The notes under the pieces: model-generated
The model's input: the letters and a program-made list of their open reading frames with translations, nothing else
The model's database searches: none
What the model was told of the DNA's origin: nothing
NCBI GenBank assembly: GCA_024180945.1
Contig: JAKSGN010000005.1
Coordinates: 2,790,001-2,854,000, forward strand
DNA from: Macrophomina tecta
Lineage: Eukaryota > Ascomycota > Dothideomycetes > Botryosphaeriales > Botryosphaeriaceae
Length of the DNA stretch: 64,000 nt
Reading direction: 5' to 3'
Part shown: positions 22,171 to 33,959 of the stretch, piece after piece
Position numbering within the stretch: position 1 is the first letter of the stretch
Layout: each line of letters begins with the position of its first letter
Made by a program: the position numbers and the translations under genes

Positions 22171-23813
22171 GCGGCTCTGGATGGTGTGATTGACGACATT
22201 ATGGCGGATGGAAGTGCTCGTTGACAAGGTGGCCTTGTTCGAACTCCCATTCGATGAGTTCATAGTGGCGCTTGCTTACCATTTGCAAGGAAAGGGGCGC
22301 AAACGTGGCCTCGTACAAGAAACCAAGAACTCGTCGCTGAATAGCATAGAGTAACCAAGAGTATAGGCCAAGATTGATCAAGTTCTTCGCGCTAATTCTT
22401 TTACGGCCAAGTTGAAGTTAAGCTGCGGCTGATAGAAGGACAAAGTTAGATAGTTTGATGCGAAACGACTTGAGAGGCCTATGGCTAGAGACTCGAGCAG
22501 GGAGGAGAGGAAGCAGCACACGTCGTAGGTTACATGGCGCGTCCAGCAGATCCATTCGACGGGAGAGCCCACTTCGAGAAGGCTGGAGCTGAAGACACAA
22601 GACGATTCTTCCAAAACAAGAAACGCCAAGAGCATAGCAGAAACATGGGCCTCGGAGGGAAGGGGCAAAGATCACGCTGGCGTAATGCTCCGAGGGCTTT
22701 CAGCAGCTGACGGCAGGGCTCTTTCGTTGGACAGTTCCTTGGTGGCTGGCACAGTAGGGGATTAGCGGTCGATCCTAGTATCGCCTTCCGGAAGCCAAGC
22801 TGAAGGGCAGGAGGCGGGCGAGGACGATGGCGCAAACAGCAGGGAGAAAACTGGGCCGAGCGGGCGGGATTGTTTGATGAGTGGGTTGGCGGGTGTTTCG
22901 GTGGGCGAGGTGGCGGAGTGGGGTTTGCTGTTGCCCACTCCGCTCGCCAGTGCTGCCGCGATGGGACTAGCGCGTCACGTGAGGCGATCCTCCAGCTCTC
23001 CACTGCTGGCATCGCGGGCCAATCTCTGGCCACAACCACGCCATCGCGCTCCTTCGCTTTGATTGAGCGGCGCAGTTCACGACAGCCAAGCCCAGCGGCA
23101 CACCCTCGTGTCTGTGTCCGCGGCCGCCGAAGAGTCGCCTGTTTCCGCTTGATTGCCGCGCCGAGTCGAAACGCGCCCAAAGCTAGAAACAGCCCGCGCG
23201 CGGTCCTTGGGCGAAGACCCAGTCACCTCCCTGCCTGCTGCCTCCGCACCAATACGAGCTCGAGGGCGACCTCGGACGACCGCTGCAGTCCTCGAGCGCT
23301 CGGTTACACGGCTGCCAATGCAAAGCGCAGCACGTCGCACGCGGTACGAGCTGATGGGCGCTGCCCGTGGCGCCATCCCCGCAGACGCCTGCCGTGACCA
23401 GCAGCAGTCCATCGCCAGAGATCTGCGCGGAGACGGCACGGCTCTTGGCCCTGCTCGACCGGGCGATAGCGTCAGGGGCGCCGGAGCGGAAGATGCAGCG
23501 TGAAACGCGCCAACTGCCCGATCCAGCGCCCTCCCAAAGGAACCCCCAAGCAAAAACAATGCAATGCGATGCACCGACGCCGAAGCCAAGCTCTGGGCTG
23601 CTGGAAATAGAAACCCAGATGCGAGCGGGCCATGCCCGTCACTCCACATATTAGATCCCTTCAACCTCGAACCTGGCGCTTTTTTTTTTTTCCCCTCTCG
23701 CTGCCACCTCACCACCGGCTATTTGCCTTCGTGAGCCATATTCAGAGAGGGTCTTTGGCCCTCGTTCTTTCGCTTCTGCTGCCGGTCGCTCTCCTTCCAC
23801 TCGCTTTTCCATC
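22171..23813. other. Intergenic, GC-rich toward the deacetylase gene
   Basis: From about 22700 to 23640 the sequence is GC-rich with overlapping frames on both strands, none supported. A short poly-T tract is at about 23681-23690. A pyrimidine-rich leader (about 23755-23813) precedes the deacetylase ATG, as is usual for well-expressed fungal genes. Confidence 0.4.
23755..23813 (+). promoter_or_regulatory. Pyrimidine-rich leader of the deacetylase gene
   Basis: A CT-rich stretch rich in CTTTC, CTTCTG and CTCTCC runs up to the ATG at 23814. Such tracts are common in core promoters and 5' leaders of filamentous fungi. Confidence 0.4.
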
Positions 23814-26218
23814 ATGCGCGTTACCGAACTCCTCGGCTGGGCCGCTTCGCTCTTCGCCGGCGCCAAGGAGGTGCAGGCTGCCTGCTCCGGTCCTCTCGTG
23901 ATCGACAACTTCTCCAAGTGGTCCTCCAACTCCAACAGCTTGAACTCATGGACCAGTGGTAAATCACCCCGACTCCACTACAAAGCCCGCATGCCGTTGA
24001 CTTCCGCCTAGATGACAAGACTATGAGTTCCATCTCCGCCGCCAATGGCAAGCTCACCTTCAAGCCCAAGGCCGACTCGTACTTCTACGAGACCTTTGCC
24101 TGCCAGGCCGCCTCTACCAATGGCTACAACTCCATCAGCTTCCCTGCCAAGGGCCCCGCCGGCGGCTCCTTCACTCTCGAGATCCAGACCAAGACCGCGT
24201 GCTCTGCGTCGGCCTACCAGAGCTACTACTACACCGTCTCCGGCCTTACCGGCTCCACTCAGACCATCAGCGTCCCGCTGACCTCCTTCACTGGCGCCAA
24301 TGCCAATGCTGTCACTGCCTTCGTGTGGAGCGCCTTTTCGAGTACCACTGCCTCCTGGGAAATCGGCCAGATTCAGTTCGGCTGCAGCGCCGCCTCAGGA
24401 ACCACCTCCAAGCCGGCCGCTTCCAGCTCAGCCGCTGTCTCGACCTCTAAGCCCGCTAATTCCGTGGCTTCCAGCACTGCCAAGCCAACCACTCTGACCA
24501 CGAGTACTGCACCTGCTCCCTCCGGCCAGTGCAAGAACCTCGTCATCGATGACTGGGTCTCTCAGTCTCGCCTGACTTTCCTTTACTACAATGCCATGCT
24601 TGAGCCTACCTCGGATGACGGCACCATGCAGTCGGTTGTTGTCAACTCTGCTACTAACAGGGTCACCTACACGCCCAAGGACACCAGCAGTTACTTTTAC
24701 AGCCAGACTGGCTGCACCAATGCGCAGAATGTTTACGGTGGTATCTCCATGAAACTCAAAGCCGCTGCAGGAACTACTCTGTCCGTTGAGCTTGACTCCG
24801 TGGCCACTTGCGGCGGCGAGGCTACCAAGCAGGTCACCGTGTCCAGCAAGGACCTGGGCTGGACCTTCGACGGCACCGAGAAGCTGTACAGCATCCCCTT
24901 CTCCAAGTTCAGCGGCCTGGACACCACGAAGATTTCCACTGTCCTGTTCTCTCAGTTGACCAAGGCCGTCACCTTTGGCCCCATGGCCTTTTATTGCGGA
25001 AATACTCCAAGCGAGTACATCCCCACTGTCTCTTCTGCTCCGGCTGGCCCCAGCTCTACCGTGCCTGCTCCTGCCGGAACTGCTTCTGCACTCGTCATCG
25101 ACCAATTCGCGAACCAGAACACCAACGCTCTTGGCAACTGGCACGGGGGTGATGACGGCATGACCTTGACCTGGGGATCCAACAAGCTGACCATCAAGTC
25201 GACTGACGCCGATTACGCCTTCTACACTCAACTGTCCGGTACCTGCCGCGACATGACCAGCTATGACAAGAGCTACCTCCACATCGCCTACACCGGCTCC
25301 AACGCCTTCACCGTCGCTCTGCAGCAGCACAATTCCGCCTGTGACGAGACCATCGCCCCCTACCCGGAGACTTGGGACTCGATCGAGGCCGCTCGCTACG
25401 CCACAGCCACCGACATCTACATCCCGATGAGCCACTTCAACATCAACAAGGGCCGCGTCATCGGCATCGCCCTCAAGGGCTTCTACAAGGCCGACCCGGT
25501 CACCCTCAGCAAAATCGAAATCGTCAAGTCTGTGCCCGCCAGCTTCAAGGTCCCCAACAAGCTCCCGTCGGGCACCCTCGTCTTCGCGTGCAAGCGTCCC
25601 AACAGCTTCGCCTTTGCCATCGACGACGGCTCACCCGAATACGCGCAAGAAGTCCTCCGCATCATCAAGGAAGAAAACATCAAGGTGACCTTCTTCACCG
25701 TCGGCGCGCCGCTGCTCGACCCCTCGACCAACCTCTCCAACGTGTACAGCGAGATGGCCGCCGCCGGCCACCAGATCGCGCTGCATTCGTACACGCACCC
25801 GAAGATGGAAGGGCTGCCCGACAACACGGCTATCGACTGGGAGTACAATCAGGACCTTGCCGCCGTCGACAAGACGCTGCCGGGCACCAAGCACTCGTAT
25901 TTCCGCCCGCCCTTTGGCAACGAGGGCGCCCGCATGCGCCAGCGCCTTGCCGCCACCACCGGTAACGACAACCCTTACATTGTCAACTGGAGCGTTGACG
26001 TCGAGGACTGGCTGTGGGCCACCACCAGCACTCCCGAGAAGCAGAAGGATGCCTTTAAGCGTGATGTCGACAAGGGCGGCAACTTGGTCGTCATGCATTA
26101 TCTGTATGATAGTACGGTCAGCTATTTGCAGGAGTTTATTCAGATCGCCAAGGCGACGGGCAAGCAGCTCATGCGCGTGGATCAGTGTATGGAAGATCCG
26201 AATGCGCCACCGTTGTAA
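23814..26218 (+). CDS. Secreted polysaccharide (chitin-type) deacetylase with three N-terminal repeat domains
   Basis: Two exons, 23814-23958 and 24012-26218, flank a 53-nt intron and give 783 residues. A signal peptide (MRVTELLGWAASLFAGAKEV, cleavage near VQA-A) leads into three similar domains. Each starts with LVID (LVIDNFSKWS, LVIDDWVSQS, LVIDQFANQN) and continues with an aromatic SYFYETFAC-like strand, suggesting beta-sandwich carbohydrate-binding modules. Ser/Thr/Pro/Ala linkers separate them. The C-terminal NodB (CE4) domain, from about residue 570, has all five motifs: AIDDGS, HSYTHP, RPPFGN, DVEDW and VVMHYL. The Asp and two His of motifs 1-2 are the expected metal ligands, so it should be active. 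It probably removes N-acetyl or O-acetyl groups from chitin or another polysaccharide at the cell surface or in plant walls. Gene and domain appear intact. Confidence 0.9.
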
Positions 26219-26727
26219 AACGCATAATCTTAGGGTGGGGTAGTAATGTCTGGAGTCTTATGTTCTTATTGTATTTCCTTGAGTTTTTGGATATAATAGC
26301 TCCTCGTTGAGAGGTAATGCCGAGAGGATAATATTTCCTCGTTACGGCGGTCCCAGATAATGGTAAGACATGGAAGTCAATAATGGATGATAGAACATGA
26401 TCATGCCCGTGCTTGTCGTGCCCATTCACCTCATGTGCATGTTTATCAAAATGGAACCGAGGCAGAACAGAATCACCATCAGCGCTCTACGCACAGAGAA
26501 GACCGAAAAGAAATATGACGGACCTGCATGTGAGAAATGTCGGTCAAACACAAAACTACATCCGCAAACCTTTGCCATGCACCGGATCAAGAGTCGACCC
26601 AGCCATCTTCCAACCCCAGCGTGCAAAACGTGGCTGTTTTCCCCGTCTCAGTCAGCTCGTACCTGGAACTCCCAACCGTCGGTGTGATCGACGTGTACAA
26701 CGCCGTCCTTTCGCCTATACTCGTGGC

Positions 26728-26745
26728 TGTGTGTGTGTGTGTGTT
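26728..26745. repeat. (GT)n dinucleotide microsatellite
   Basis: About eight GT units in a non-coding region. Confidence 0.7.
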
Positions 26746-27689
26746 GTATATACGCAGAGCCGATCGGCCTTACAATCTGCAAAAACGTAGAAAGAGCGGT
26801 GCATTCTGGAAGGCGTGACCCTACCGGGTCTTGGGGATAATGTGGCTCCATATTGGTAGACTACCATATTGAAGGGTCGATATGTATGTACGTGCTTTGC
26901 CCGCACCTACCAGGGAATCTATCTGGTGGGATCCTCGAGAAATTCCATCACTCAGAAGGGCAACCCAAGCCGAGCACCCAACACCTTTAAACAAATTCGG
27001 TGGCTAATAGAAAAATATGTCGGCCGTAATCACAGCGGGGTTTCTTTTGGGTCGAGACACCAAGAGTAGTGCTGTTTGGAACTGTCATAGAAAGACGTGT
27101 CGAAGTAGCAACGTCTTTTGCCTCCTGCGTCATGAAGTCTGAGATTCGGACCGTCAATTCTGCTGATTAGTGGTTGTGTGAAAATTCTGGCCATTTACGG
27201 CGAATGAAAGCGATGGGCTCCAATTCTGCCCTATTAAGCCCGCCTACGATGGGTAAACGGCACGTTTCTGCAAGGAGGTATAAAGAATCGCAGGCGGTGG
27301 TGGAGGATCAGCGGCGGGATTGGGAGACTAGTGACGCCGCCTTGCGCCACGCTCTCTTCGTTCCCGCCTCCTCGGATCGGTTGATCTTCCAAAGCGTGCG
27401 GAACCATTGCAAACAGAGAGAAAATGGATCCATTGTTGCGAGTCAAGACGACTAGCGCAGAAACAGACCTACATGTTCCCCAGCGCCGTGGACCGTCCTT
27501 CGTTGATAGCGTCACAGTGGCGTAATATGCGTGGAGATCCCGCAAGAGGCTTGCCGATCCCTGCACCATCACAACTATACCCCTACCGTCATACTCCCGC
27601 AATGCAACTGAACAGGAGCTGATGGGTGGTCCGCACTTCTATGCGCTGACTGATAAGGGCATTTCATATGCAACCGCGCGATCTCTTCG

Positions 27690-27741
27690 CCTCTCCTTCC
27701 CTTCTTCCCCCTTTATCCCATCACTTCCCAAATTCTCCACC
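27690..27741 (+). promoter_or_regulatory. CT-rich leader of the aquaporin gene
   Basis: A nearly pure pyrimidine stretch (CTCTCCTTCCCTTCTTCCCC and similar) ends in CTCCACC before the ATG at 27742. This also supports choosing that ATG over the in-frame upstream start at 27622. Confidence 0.45.
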
Positions 27742-29378
27742 ATGAACATCAATACGCCCTCCAAAAAATACATTGTGGTCCCCGGGCGGTGGAAGAGGAA
27801 GAATCTTCAAGATGTGGAGAGCCAGAGACCAGCCACCCGTGACCGGAGACTACGGGGGATAGGTTGGATGCCAAACAAAGTCAGGAATCATTTCATCGCC
27901 ATGCTCGGAGAGTTTGTCGGGACCTTTATGTTTCTCTTTTTCGCCTTCTCTGCAACACAGGTCGCAAATACGACTCCCGGTAGCGGGGCACCGAATACTA
28001 CAAACATGCTCTACATTGCTCTAGCATTCGGTTTCTCGCTTGCGGTCAATGCGTGGGTTTTTTTCCGCATTTCCGGCGGGCTCTTTAACCCGGCAGTGAG
28101 TCGTCAGTCTCTCTCCATTCCGTTGCTCCCAAAGTAATCATGTGAATAGGTCACTCTAGGCATGTGTCTCATTGGCGCCATTGGCTGGGTTCGAGGAGGT
28201 CTTATCCTCATCACACAGATTATTGGTGGCATAGCCGCTGCGGGCATCGTCTCAGCGCTCTTTCCAGACACCATGAATGTTCGAACGACGCTCTCGGATA
28301 ACACGTCAATTACGCGCGGTCTCTTCATCGAGATGTTCTTGACAGCCATGCTGGTTTTCACCGTCTTCATGCTCGCTGCGGAGAAGCACAAAAGCACGTT
28401 CCTTGCACCTATAGGCATTGGATTGGCACTTTTCATAGCGGAGATGTCAGGTAAGCATAACCAGACAGCGTTGAGAGAGGTGTTAGCCTGGGCTCACAGC
28501 TTTTTGCAGGTGTCTACTTCACTGGCGGCAGCCTCAACCCCGCCCGCTCCTTTGGACCTGACGTCATCCTCCACAACTTCAACGGTTACCACTGGATCTA
28601 CTGGGTCGGCCCCGGCCTCGGCTCTCTCCTCGCAGTCGTCATGTACCGGCTTATCAAAACCCTCGAATACGAAACAGCCAACCCCGGTCAAGACTTCGAC
28701 GAGAACGAAGCCGCAGCATTCCAGCCCAGCGATGACGCCGGAACACGGGAAGAAGTCCGCCGCCCCACCGGCCAAGAGATATCCACAGGTAAGTTTTAGG
28801 GCCTAAACTGCCCTTTCGGCTTTTTCTCCTGCGAGCTGGTCCTTCGACTTACACGAGGAGGATTCTCAGACCAGCTCGGCACCGCGACCAACTACTCGAA
28901 CTCGCCTACCGCCTATGCGGCGAGCCCTCGATCCCCACACGAACCAAAGCATCGCTCTCCCGGAGGCGGGCCGCGCAGCCCCAGCAAGCAGAATGGGCAT
29001 GTTCACCGGAATGAATACACCCAACCCAACAGCAATTACACTCAACAGCCTTTCTCCCTCCAGACACCACCGAGAGCCGTTCAGCAACCAAATTACACAA
29101 GAGAAGCCCAGCAGCTAGACACATACCCTGTGGAAAACACAGGGTTTGACTCAAGCCGCGCATTTCAGGACATGGGACAGCCAAGGACGAGTAGCGATGC
29201 GAGACAGGCGTCGAATGTAGCACCGGGTGGTGGAATTCTGCGTGATGGGTTTCTTGAGCACGATAGTGTGTACCCGCCAATGCCGAATAATGGTCACAGG
29301 CATTTCGCCCATGATTCCGCCTACTATCAGGGCTCTGATATAGAAAAGGAGATGCCCGGGAGAGGAAGTCGGCTTTAG
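27742..29378 (+). CDS. Aquaporin (MIP family) with long cytoplasmic C-terminal tail
   Basis: Four exons, 27742-28095, 28150-28450, 28510-28788 and 28870-29378, give 480 residues. Both half-helix NPA motifs are present and each sits at or near an exon edge: FNPAVTLGM (split by intron 1) and LNPARSFGP. NPARSFGP without the Asp of glycerol facilitators suggests a water-selective (orthodox) channel. Six hydrophobic segments fit the fold, for example MLGEFVGTFMFLFFAF, LILITQIIGGIAAAGIVSAL and WIYWVGPGLGSLLAVVMYRL. After the last span comes a roughly 220-residue hydrophilic tail rich in Ser, Pro, Asn and Gln (YTQPNSNYTQQPF), ending GRGSRL. Such tails are usually regulatory and phosphorylated. It should sit in the plasma membrane and conduct water. 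All introns are phase-consistent and the gene looks intact. Confidence 0.9.
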
Positions 29379-29420
29379 GGGGTAAAAGTGCTCTTTACTC
29401 TGACGACGGAGGTACCAAAA

Positions 29421-29434
29421 GGGGGGGGGGGGGG
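29421..29434. repeat. Poly-G tract (14 nt)
   Basis: Homopolymer of G shortly after the aquaporin stop codon. It is difficult to sequence accurately. Confidence 0.7.
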
Positions 29435-30159
29435 AGGAGCTTGGAGTCAGGCGGAAGCGCCGCACAAAAGTGAGGACAGAGTCAACTGATTTTGATACCA
29501 TGCACGGAAAACTACTTGACAGCGTTTCCTTATTCTCGAAGACTCTAATTCTTCTTACGCAAATAATCATCAGATAATATATAACGCGAATGCTCCCAAT
29601 TGGACATGTGCGTCTTTGTGGCCCTTATTACCGTGACTGAAAAACTCGCTTAAGAATCAGACATAACTCCCGGTTAATCACCCTAGGACAAGAAAATTTA
29701 CCCCAAGGTTCTGTCCCTCGTCATCTCTCTCCATCAATCACTTCCCACTTAACTCCACCGCATCCAATGCTCACATATTTCTTAAACCCCTTCCGCGACG
29801 TGTATGCATCCTCATAGGGGCTTGGATATGGGAATGCTGCTCAGGTTACGTGGTACTTTTTTTTCTCAAGAATAATGGCCTTTGTTTCACAGTGCTGTGG
29901 AAGATTATGGAGGCTTTAAGGGTGATGGGGCATTTTGGGTTTCTCGAGCGCCACGAATGGTAAGTCAGCCACGGATGGCAAGCTCGCTACGTTGAAGGTT
30001 GAAAAGATGCAGGTGTATGGTAAATAGGCACGTTCGCAAGGAAGACTCAATGCCGACAAACTCGGCAAGCTCCGTGAGCTCTTCGCCCTCGGGGACGAGT
30101 TTCCTTCCAAGTACCTATCTTGTAGCGGTAAACTACACTGAGAGATATATGTAACACAA

Positions 30160-30560
30160 CCTCATGTTATTCTATACCACAGGTGACTGGATCTATCAGC
30201 CAGTGTGGAATTTTTCCGGAAAAACAGGGGCAGTGTTCTCCGTCGATGTCAAGGATGGCACGCTTCCTCGTGCGGAGCTCTTCAAAACACCTCCACCAAT
30301 ATCTGCAAGCTTCTATGCGTGTTCTTCAAATGTGAGTACATTATTTTATTTTAGTAAGATTCCATGCAGCTGACCCCAAGATATCCGTAGGCTGCGAACC
30401 TCAACGCTTTACTTTCTCGATTCATCCTCTGGCCTGCGCCAGCTTCAATTCTTAAACTTTGATGACTCGTCCTGGAATCTTGCATCCTTCGACAGTGATT
30501 TCAATGTTCCTGCCGGATCACAACTGGCCTCTTACGGCTGCGGCTCCCTCCTTCCCCCCC
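30160..30560 (+). pseudogene. Possible relic of a propeller/lectin-like gene
   Basis: Protein-like text occurs in two frames separated by a GTGAGT...CCGTAG intron-like segment (about 30331-30391). First comes GAVFSVDVKDGTLPRAELF, then STLYFLDSSSGLRQLQFLNF and WNLASFDSDFNVPAGSQLAS. The second stretch resembles one blade of fungal lectin-like beta-propellers (repeated Y-L-D/N-G-x-L-x-E/Q-L...W). Neither side connects into a full gene: downstream text is stopped and frame-shifted around the CA-rich repeat. The family is a guess from layout only. Confidence 0.25.
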
Positions 30561-30562
30561 AA

Positions 30563-30595
30563 CCACACACACCCACACACACACACCCACACACA
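30563..30595. repeat. CA-rich simple repeat
   Basis: Runs of CACACA interrupted by CC, immediately after the relic. Confidence 0.6.
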
Positions 30596-31587
30596 AATAT
30601 CCGGATTACATGGTGTTTGTTTCCGAGACAGCGACAGCTGCTACCAATTCATACATTTCCCCGGAAATAATTCATGAGCCGAGAACTCCCCAAACGCACC
30701 CAAAGATGTCATAGTGGCCAAGTCACCCCAGAACCCCGGTCTCACTCTGATTCAGCATAATATATACGAATACCATACCACAAACGATGGCAAGAATCCC
30801 TGTGTGTCTCTTTTCTACGTGAAGTCGGAGTTACTTGTCCATTGAGGGAACGCAGGCGGGAATGGTGTACGCGGTGGCCGAGGGTGAAGATAATGGGAGT
30901 ATTTACAATCCGGGGATATATCCAAGTTGGTCGTTGCTATTGATACGGATGCATGGTAATGAGAGGAAAGAGAGTATAGATTTGAAAAGAGTAGTGTGAA
31001 GTTGCGTTTCTTCCTGGCTTATTTGCCAGCACTGAACAGGCAGAGGCATACAGTGGAAGTTCCTACCCACTACATTGGCTTTTAACACCTTCCGTATCCG
31101 TAGTCATGTAGTGCTTTGCTTTACTTTGTATGAATCGGCTAAAAGAGAGTGACATGCATTCGCGTGTAGCAAACTTGGAATATGGCTATACTGCATGAAC
31201 CAGCAATTAATGATGCATGTCCTTGGGAAAACCAAGTTTTTACAACTTCCTCATTGGTCTTCTCGGAAGTCCGTCAACCAAAGACTTATTCTGAGTTTAC
31301 TGTCTACGCTATGAGCAGGCGCGTCTACCAATTTAGTATCCGTGCGAGTAAGACGTCGTCATCAGCAAACCATATACACGATGAACACTCACTGTACATT
31401 GTAAGCAAAGCCTGGTTGTGAGTACAATAATGAATTTTTGTTTTACTTTGAAATGCTCTCAGATCCCGTGCGGATCGCACACTCTGAAGTTTGTACGGAC
31501 AAACAGGCTGGGTTGAAGTGCAGGAAGGACAAGAAAGCCACCGCAACCCTTACCAAGAAATGCCAAAATCATTCTCCCAAGTACTCC

Positions 31588-32007
31588 CTACTGCTCCGTC
31601 AACTCAGCCCTCCGTGGATTGCTCTTCTTCGCATCAACCGTGCTCGAAGCATTCACCTCGATCGGCCTCAGAGGCGGAAGTGCTGTCGCATTGGCTAGCG
31701 CCCCAGACGTCACCGTGTGATTCAGCCTGGTCGCATTCGTCGAGATGGTTAAGAACGTGGTAATCAGAGGCGACACTACAACCGTGACCGTAACGACGCC
31801 GGGCTCCCTAGTTGCCGAGTCCTCAGTGAAGCCGATATCTGAAGCGGTGTGGCTGAAGAGTGGAGCCTTTTCCAGCGCGAAGCCAGTCGCGGGAGCTGTG
31901 AAGCCAGCGTTGGCCGCCTCATTCCTCTTACCGATGACCCAAGTGGCGATGAAGGCGGCCAGCGACAAAGTGACTGTGAAGGCGACGATAATCTTGAGGA
32001 TCTTCAT
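31588..32007 (-). CDS. Small hypothetical membrane-anchored or secreted protein
   Basis: A single-exon frame of 139 residues begins ATG at 32007. The N-terminus MKILKIIVAFTVTLSLAAFI is a strong signal anchor, followed by TWVIGKRNEAANAG, which contains a basic pair. The rest is Ala/Thr/Val-rich with possible N-glycosylation sites (NAT, NHT, NAS). There are no cysteines and no recognised domain. Clean codon structure and a plausible start favour a real gene, perhaps lineage-specific, but I have no homology support. Confidence 0.45.
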   Translation of the reverse strand: MKILKIIVAFTVTLSLAAFIATWVIGKRNEAANAGFTAPATGFALEKAPLFSHTASDIGFTEDSATREPGVVTVTVVVSPLITTFLTISTNATRLNHTVTSGALANATALPPLRPIEVNASSTVDAKKSNPRRAELTEQ

Positions 32008-32995
32008 GGCTGCCTTGGTTGTGAGGATTGATATGAAGACACTCTGAATGGCATGTTTGCAATCGATAAGTAGTCTATGATGGTGAATAGTACAGTTGCA
32101 TTGTCCATGGTCTTCGGCGATGTCTTAGATGTTTCTGTCGGCCTTGTTTGAGTACGGCGTCAATCCGTGGCATTCTTTGTCTTCCTTAGCCTCCTCTGGC
32201 AGATGTTTGCCCACATAGAGGTAATGGGATGTTAAAATATGTACGCAAGTGTGGTTTGTTTTGTTTCATGAAACTGATGTCGCCTTAAAATACATGGCTT
32301 TCTAATTGATCCTGCAATGCCACGAATCCCCTTCTCCCCGCCTGTCATCTCCGAGTCATTTGACAAGCGCGTGATTGTCTTTCCGTCCTCGGCCTCTCCT
32401 TCTACTACGGTGGGCAGTTTAGGAATTCACTGACAGAGATACTGTCAAATTTTTATTCGATTATGGTGGCGATGAAGCATCCGCGACTGCATCAGCGGGG
32501 GGGCCCCGACCCATCACTGTCCTGGTTGTCACGGCTAAGGCAATTGCAGAGGATGTATCGAAAAATATAGCAATACGATTGAGCATTCCCATTGCCATTG
32601 ATATACAGTCCACGAGGATGAATGAAGAAGCGGGCTAAGGCGTGATTTTCGGGTCTTCACGAGGAACCCGAGGCGTCGATACGTATAGTGTCCGACTGCG
32701 CACGGCCGAATGATCATGCTCAAGACACAAAATAACCTCAAAATATTGGCTACTCCCCGTTTGCCCCGCTTTCCGGTCAACCGGTCATATAGCTTGAACC
32801 ACGCAAACTGTTTAAACGCCGCTCCAGCACATCGCAGCTAGTAAATAATTGGTCGAAATGACAAATAAGCTTTCTCTTTCGATGAAAACCAACTCATCTC
32901 TTCCCCGCTCCACTCAAAGGCTTCCACGGATGCTTTCTGGGCGAGTGGTATCCTCCCAACATTTTGGAGTATGATAGCATCTTTTCCCATTGCTC
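32008..32995. other. Intergenic, nothing recognised
   Basis: Presumptive upstream region of the small minus-strand gene at 31588-32007. I see no repeats or RNA genes. Confidence 0.4.
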
Positions 32996-33271
32996 TTAAT
33001 ATCGCCGAGGAAGTGCGGCACGGGCCGGTACAGCCGCGAAGGATAAGAACAATTGCGCGTACGCTCCGACATTGGGTGGACCTGCGATCTCAACGGCTGG
33101 AATAGAGGGTCTGACATCTTCCCCCCATGTCGTACTCTCTACTTTTGTGGCGTTGCCATACGGCAATCTTGGGTTGATCGGAGATTGCCGGATTCGGAAG
33201 GTGTTCGAAGCTACGAATGCAAGACAAAAGAATAGTAGTACAGCGGCTTGGATGTCGAGTAACCTTGTCAT
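32996..33271 (-). CDS. Small hypothetical protein with N-terminal hydrophobic segment
   Basis: A 91-residue frame from the ATG at 33271 opens MTRLLDIQAAVLLFFCLAFVASNT, a signal-peptide-like segment. RQSPINPRLPYGNATKVEST and an Ala-rich end PARAALPRRY follow. It has the same layout as the small gene at 31588-32007 (short minus-strand protein, hydrophobic start, no domain). It could be a small secreted protein, but chance cannot be excluded at this length. Confidence 0.35.
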   Translation of the reverse strand: MTRLLDIQAAVLLFFCLAFVASNTFRIRQSPINPRLPYGNATKVESTTWGEDVRPSIPAVEIAGPPNVGAYAQLFLSFAAVPARAALPRRY

Positions 33272-33959
33272 GTTATTCAAGTTTTGAAGAGAATGGGTGG
33301 AGAGAAAGGAGGTGAAAGCCAAGCTTCCTACCTTCGTGGGAACTTGGCAGCTTTTCATGGTTGACTTTTTAGAAAGATATATGTCAGAGAGAGTAAAATT
33401 TGAAAAGGCTGGACACCTGCGCAACATACAGTTTAGAGAAGTTATCATTACACGACAGGTCCGAATGCCTGCGCCATGCACGACAGTGTGACTCGTAGAG
33501 GATTTTCTTGTTTGCCTGAGGGGACCAGAAACAGATCTCCATATGACGAGAACAATGACTTTTAAACACCAACCATCGAGACGCCAAGAAGACAGAGACA
33601 CGAGGATGAAAGCTAGCATCTGATTGCAACTGTCATTTTCGCGTGAACCTGCGCTGTTGTGATACTCGACCGTCGTTGGACACGTTGCGAGCCACAGGTG
33701 AAACGGCATGTGTGCAGAAGCTTTGCACACATACTAACGCCTTGATGACAACAAACAACCGGCTATCCTTGAACGAGGTTGTCTGATAATTAGAGAGAAC
33801 AACACATCTGACTCCAGCTAACGCGCTATCCACGTGTTTACCAGACGAAGACGCCCCCCACACCCATGTCAGACCGAGCCACCTCCTCAGTAATGGAACT
33901 CCTAGCAATGCAGCTGTCAGATGAAAGAATATCTATCCGTCTAGACCCTCCTCCAATGA
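33272..33959. other. Intergenic, nothing recognised
   Basis: Lies between the small hypothetical and the 3' end of the Pif1-like gene. Short frames only. Confidence 0.4.

Larger units (their letters stand above)
26219..27741. other. Intergenic region with (GT)n microsatellite
   Basis: It contains the deacetylase 3' flank and the aquaporin promoter. A (GT)n run is at about 26728-26745. No gene is supported. Confidence 0.45.
29379..31587. other. Gene-poor interval with G14 tract, CA-rich repeat and a possible gene relic
   Basis: Contains a run of 14 G at 29421-29434, the relic described at 30160-30560, and a (CA)n-rich patch at 30563-30595. Nothing else is recognised. Confidence 0.4.

Noticed and set aside
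22530..23715. Minus-strand frames in the GC-rich region upstream of the deacetylase
   Set aside because: Arg/Pro/Ser-rich translation in all frames, with no supported structure.
24428..25435. 335-codon minus-strand frame within the deacetylase gene
   Set aside because: Mirror of the well-supported plus-strand coding region.
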